Part shown: one piece after another, positions 5,770 through 7,374 of the stretch
Layout: each line of letters opens with the position of its first letter
Numbering within the stretch: position 1 is the stretch's first letter
Source: Hyphomonadaceae bacterium
GTDB taxonomy: Bacteria > Pseudomonadota > Alphaproteobacteria > Caulobacterales > Aquidulcibacteraceae
Assembly: GCA_003526465.1 (NCBI GenBank)
Contig: DPWD01000159.1
Location: 159 to 7,532, forward strand
Direction of reading: 5' to 3'
DNA length: 7,374 bases
Program-made: the position numbers and the translations under genes
The notes under the pieces: model-generated
Database searches by the model: none
Told to the model about the DNA's origin: nothing
The model's input: the letters and a program-made list of their open reading frames with translations, nothing else

Positions 5770-6279
5770 ATGTTCCGCCCATTGATCTTGATTGCAGCGC
5801 TGGCCGCGATTGCCGGCTGTGCTTCCGCGCCTGCTTATGCGCCGGCAGCCACTCAAGGCGCGGCCGGTTATTCGGAAACGCAAATCGAGACGAACCGCTA
5901 TTTTGTGACCTATCGCGCGGCCGGCGCCGGCGATGCAGCCCTGATCCAGGATTTCGCGCTGCTGCGCGCCGCCGAACTCACCGTGCAGGCGGGGCGGGAT
6001 TGGTTCTGGGTCGATCGGCGCACGCTTGACGAACAGGACAGCTCCCGCAGCGGCCCCTCGATTGGGGTTGGCATTGGCGGCGGCAATTGGGGCCGCCACA
6101 CCGGGGTCAGCGTTGGCGTGGGCATGAATTTCCCGATTGGCGGCCAAAGCGGCCCGCGCGCGCGTTCAGCGACGCTGGAGGTGCGCTTCGGCGAGGGCGT
6201 CAAACCTGACGATCCCAATGCGTATGACGCCCATGCGCTCTCGGCAAACCTGCGCGCGCGCCTGCTAGCGCCCAGATGA
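5770..6279 (+). CDS. Glycine-rich lipoprotein resembling the CC0125/CC1285 family (169 aa)
   Basis: A probable lipoprotein: M-F-R-P, a hydrophobic segment (5-14) and lipobox A-I-A-G-C with the lipidated Cys17; the next residue is Ala, which suggests the outer membrane. The core 'G-Y-S-E-T-Q-I-E-T-N-R-Y' (33-44) and 'L-L-R-A-A-E-L-T' with 'D-W-F' (64-79) are the pattern I associate with the Caulobacter CC0125/CC1285 lipoprotein family, whose function is unknown to me. A glycine-rich stretch (95-126; G-V-G-I-G-G-G and V-G-V-G-M) looks like a flexible or membrane-inserting segment, as in glycine-zipper proteins, before a beta-strand C-terminus. I chose 5770 over the in-frame ATG at 5758 because of the GGAGG spacing and the signal peptide. 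Its stop overlaps the crcB start as ATGA at 6276-6279, so translation is probably coupled. Confidence 0.8.
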   Translation: MFRPLILIAALAAIAGCASAPAYAPAATQGAAGYSETQIETNRYFVTYRAAGAGDAALIQDFALLRAAELTVQAGRDWFWVDRRTLDEQDSSRSGPSIGVGIGGGNWGRHTGVSVGVGMNFPIGGQSGPRARSATLEVRFGEGVKPDDPNAYDAHALSANLRARLLAPR

Positions 6280-6635
6280 CGCAAATCCTGCTCGTGGTGT
6301 TCGGTGGAGCGGTCGGGGCGCTGGCGCGTCACGGCGTGAGCGTCGCCGCCGCGCGCCTCCTGGGGGTTGCGTTCCCATGGGGCACGTTGCTGGTGAACGT
6401 TGTCGGCGGGCTCGCCATGGGCTTGCTGGCCGCGCGTGTGGGGCCGGATCAGGAGAATACGCGCCTGCTCATGGGCGTCGGCGTGCTTGGCGGATTCACC
6501 ACGTTTTCGGCGTTTTCGCTTGAGACGGTGCGGCTGATGCAGAGCGCGAGCGCTTCGGCTATGCTGTATGTCGCGGCTTCGCTCGGGCTGAGCGTCGGCG
6601 CTTGCTGGTTGGGATTGATGCTGGGGCGGCAATGA
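6276..6635 (+). CDS. crcB: CrcB/Fluc fluoride channel (119 aa)
   Basis: CrcB (Fluc) is a small inner-membrane protein that forms dual-topology dimers and lets fluoride leave the cell, protecting enolase and other fluoride-sensitive enzymes (family knowledge). The length is normal and four hydrophobic segments are visible (about 3-18, 34-54, 64-80, 93-116). Diagnostic motifs are G-G-A-V-G-A-L-A-R (10-18), G-T-L-L-V-N-V-V-G-G (36-45) with the conserved pore Asn41, and G-G-F-T-T-F-S-A-F-S-L-E (72-83) with the Phe box and the T-T region of the central sodium site. The start overlaps the lipoprotein stop (ATGA), and its own stop overlaps the rluC start (ATGA, 6632-6635). The start codon lies inside the upstream gene, so no fluoride riboswitch directly precedes it; expression would follow the cluster promoter. 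Confidence 0.95.
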   Translation: MTQILLVVFGGAVGALARHGVSVAAARLLGVAFPWGTLLVNVVGGLAMGLLAARVGPDQENTRLLMGVGVLGGFTTFSAFSLETVRLMQSASASAMLYVAASLGLSVGACWLGLMLGRQ

Positions 6636-7374
6636 AGGCGGTCGAGACCGTCGCGGTGGAAGCAGATGACGGCGTAACCCGGATCGACCGCTGGTTTCGC
6701 CGCCGCTACCCGCATTTGAGCCAGGGGCAAATCGAGAAGCTGATCCGCACCGGGCAAGTGCGGGTCGATGGCGCGCGGGTGAAGGCGTCCGACCGCGTTG
6801 AGCCCGGGCAGATGGTTCGCGTGCCGCCGTTGCCTGACGCTGCGCCGCGGTTGCCAGTGGGCATTAGCGGCAAGGATGTCGACTTCGTTCGCGCGCTCGT
6901 CGTTCACAAGGACGATGACGTCATCGTGCTGAACAAGCCAGCCGGGTTGGCCGTGCAGGGCGGGACCAACACGCCCCGCCACCTTGATGGTTTGCTCGAT
7001 GGCCTCAAGTTCGAATCCGACAAGAGGCCAAAACTGGTCCACCGGCTTGACCGCGACACATCCGGGTGTCTGGTGCTCGCGCGCCACGCGCGCGCGGCGG
7101 CCTTTCTGGGCGAAGCCTTCCGCGACCGTGACACCGACAAGATTTATTGGGCGATCGTGCTGGGCGCGCCACGCCCGAGGGTTGGAGAGTTACGCTCCTG
7201 GATGCGCAAAGCCCCGGGCGCGCACGACGCCGACCGCGAGATGATGCAGTCATGCGTGCAAGCAGACGAGGGCGCGGTACATGCCATCACACAATACGCC
7301 GTGCTGGACGAAGCGGGGCAGCAGGCGGCATGGGTGGCGCTGCGCCCGGTGACGGGGCGCACGCATCAATTGCG
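6632..7374 (+). CDS. rluC: RluC-type 23S rRNA pseudouridine synthase with S4 domain, cut by the window end
   Basis: 247 complete codons are present and the frame runs off the right edge. Residues 16-66 form an S4 RNA-binding domain (R-I-D-R-W-F, G-Q-I-E-K-L-I-R-T-G-Q-V-R-V-D-G). The catalytic domain follows, with L-N-K-P-A-G-L-A-V-Q-G-G (100-111), H-R-L-D-R-D-T-S-G (137-145) and nucleophile Asp140, D-K-I-Y-W-A-I-V-L-G with Tyr172, and T-G-R-T-H-Q-L at the edge. This architecture is that of RluC and RluD, which modify 23S rRNA (RluC: U955, U2504 and U2580 in E. coli). The position directly after crcB is the usual alphaproteobacterial place for the RluC-like gene, so I use that name, but RluD-type specificity cannot be excluded. 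It overlaps crcB by ATGA and has a G-rich stretch (6623-6629) as a possible ribosome binding site. About 80 C-terminal residues should lie beyond the window. Confidence 0.85.
   Translation, partial: MKAVETVAVEADDGVTRIDRWFRRRYPHLSQGQIEKLIRTGQVRVDGARVKASDRVEPGQMVRVPPLPDAAPRLPVGISGKDVDFVRALVVHKDDDVIVLNKPAGLAVQGGTNTPRHLDGLLDGLKFESDKRPKLVHRLDRDTSGCLVLARHARAAAFLGEAFRDRDTDKIYWAIVLGAPRPRVGELRSWMRKAPGAHDADREMMQSCVQADEGAVHAITQYAVLDEAGQQAAWVALRPVTGRTHQL

Noticed and set aside
6091..6145. GGCCGCC and GGCGGCC as an inverted repeat
   Set aside because: Seven-base arms with a loop of about 42 bases inside a coding region, no T-run; such pairs are common in GC-rich DNA.
1..7374. Mobile element, CRISPR array, tRNA/rRNA genes or intrinsic terminators
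   Set aside because: I looked for transposase or integrase motifs, repeated spacers, tRNA arms and hairpin-plus-T-run structures and found none. Apart from the 23-base copy and the pseudouridine synthase motif, no long repeat was seen by eye.

Overview
The window looks like chromosomal core DNA of a GC-rich alphaproteobacterium, probably close to Caulobacterales or Hyphomonadaceae. Four things point that way: strong G/C preference at third codon positions; rarA, crcB and an RluC-type pseudouridine synthase within a few kilobases of each other; a small lipoprotein resembling the Caulobacter CC0125/CC1285 family; and several GCTA-type -10 elements upstream of genes. This placement is inferred from gene content and motifs; no search was run.

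Layout. Positions 1-41 carry the last 12 codons of a + strand reading frame that enters from outside the window. It converges, with only 2 bases between stop codons, on a two-gene minus-strand unit (1314 to 44) encoding a periplasmic protein with a signal peptide and a YajG-like lipoprotein. A 144-base divergent intergenic region (1315-1458) separates this unit from rarA (1459-2769), which encodes the replication-associated AAA+ ATPase. All remaining genes are on the + strand: an exported S9-family serine peptidase (2846-4945), a short RluA-family pseudouridine synthase without an S4 domain (4976-5728), a glycine-rich lipoprotein (5770-6279), the CrcB/Fluc fluoride channel (6276-6635), and an S4-domain RluC-type pseudouridine synthase cut off by the window end (6632-7374).

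Organisation. The last three genes are joined by ATGA stop/start overlaps, so they are probably co-transcribed and translationally coupled; a -10-like element at 5733-5740 may drive them. The peptidase and the first pseudouridine synthase lie close together behind a possible promoter at 2798-2825. rarA has no visible Shine-Dalgarno sequence, and a -10-like element ends 6 bases before its ATG, so it may be leaderless. The gene products do not form one obvious pathway: they cover DNA replication repair, cell-envelope proteins, peptide degradation, rRNA/tRNA modification and fluoride export.

Most unusual observation. The first 23 bases of the window are an exact copy of an internal piece of rarA (1727-1749), in the same reading frame, and the match runs off the left edge. 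The fragment ending at 41 may therefore be the end of a truncated second rarA-like copy. Nothing else clearly indicates a new system: I see no mobile element, CRISPR array, RNA gene or defence cassette.
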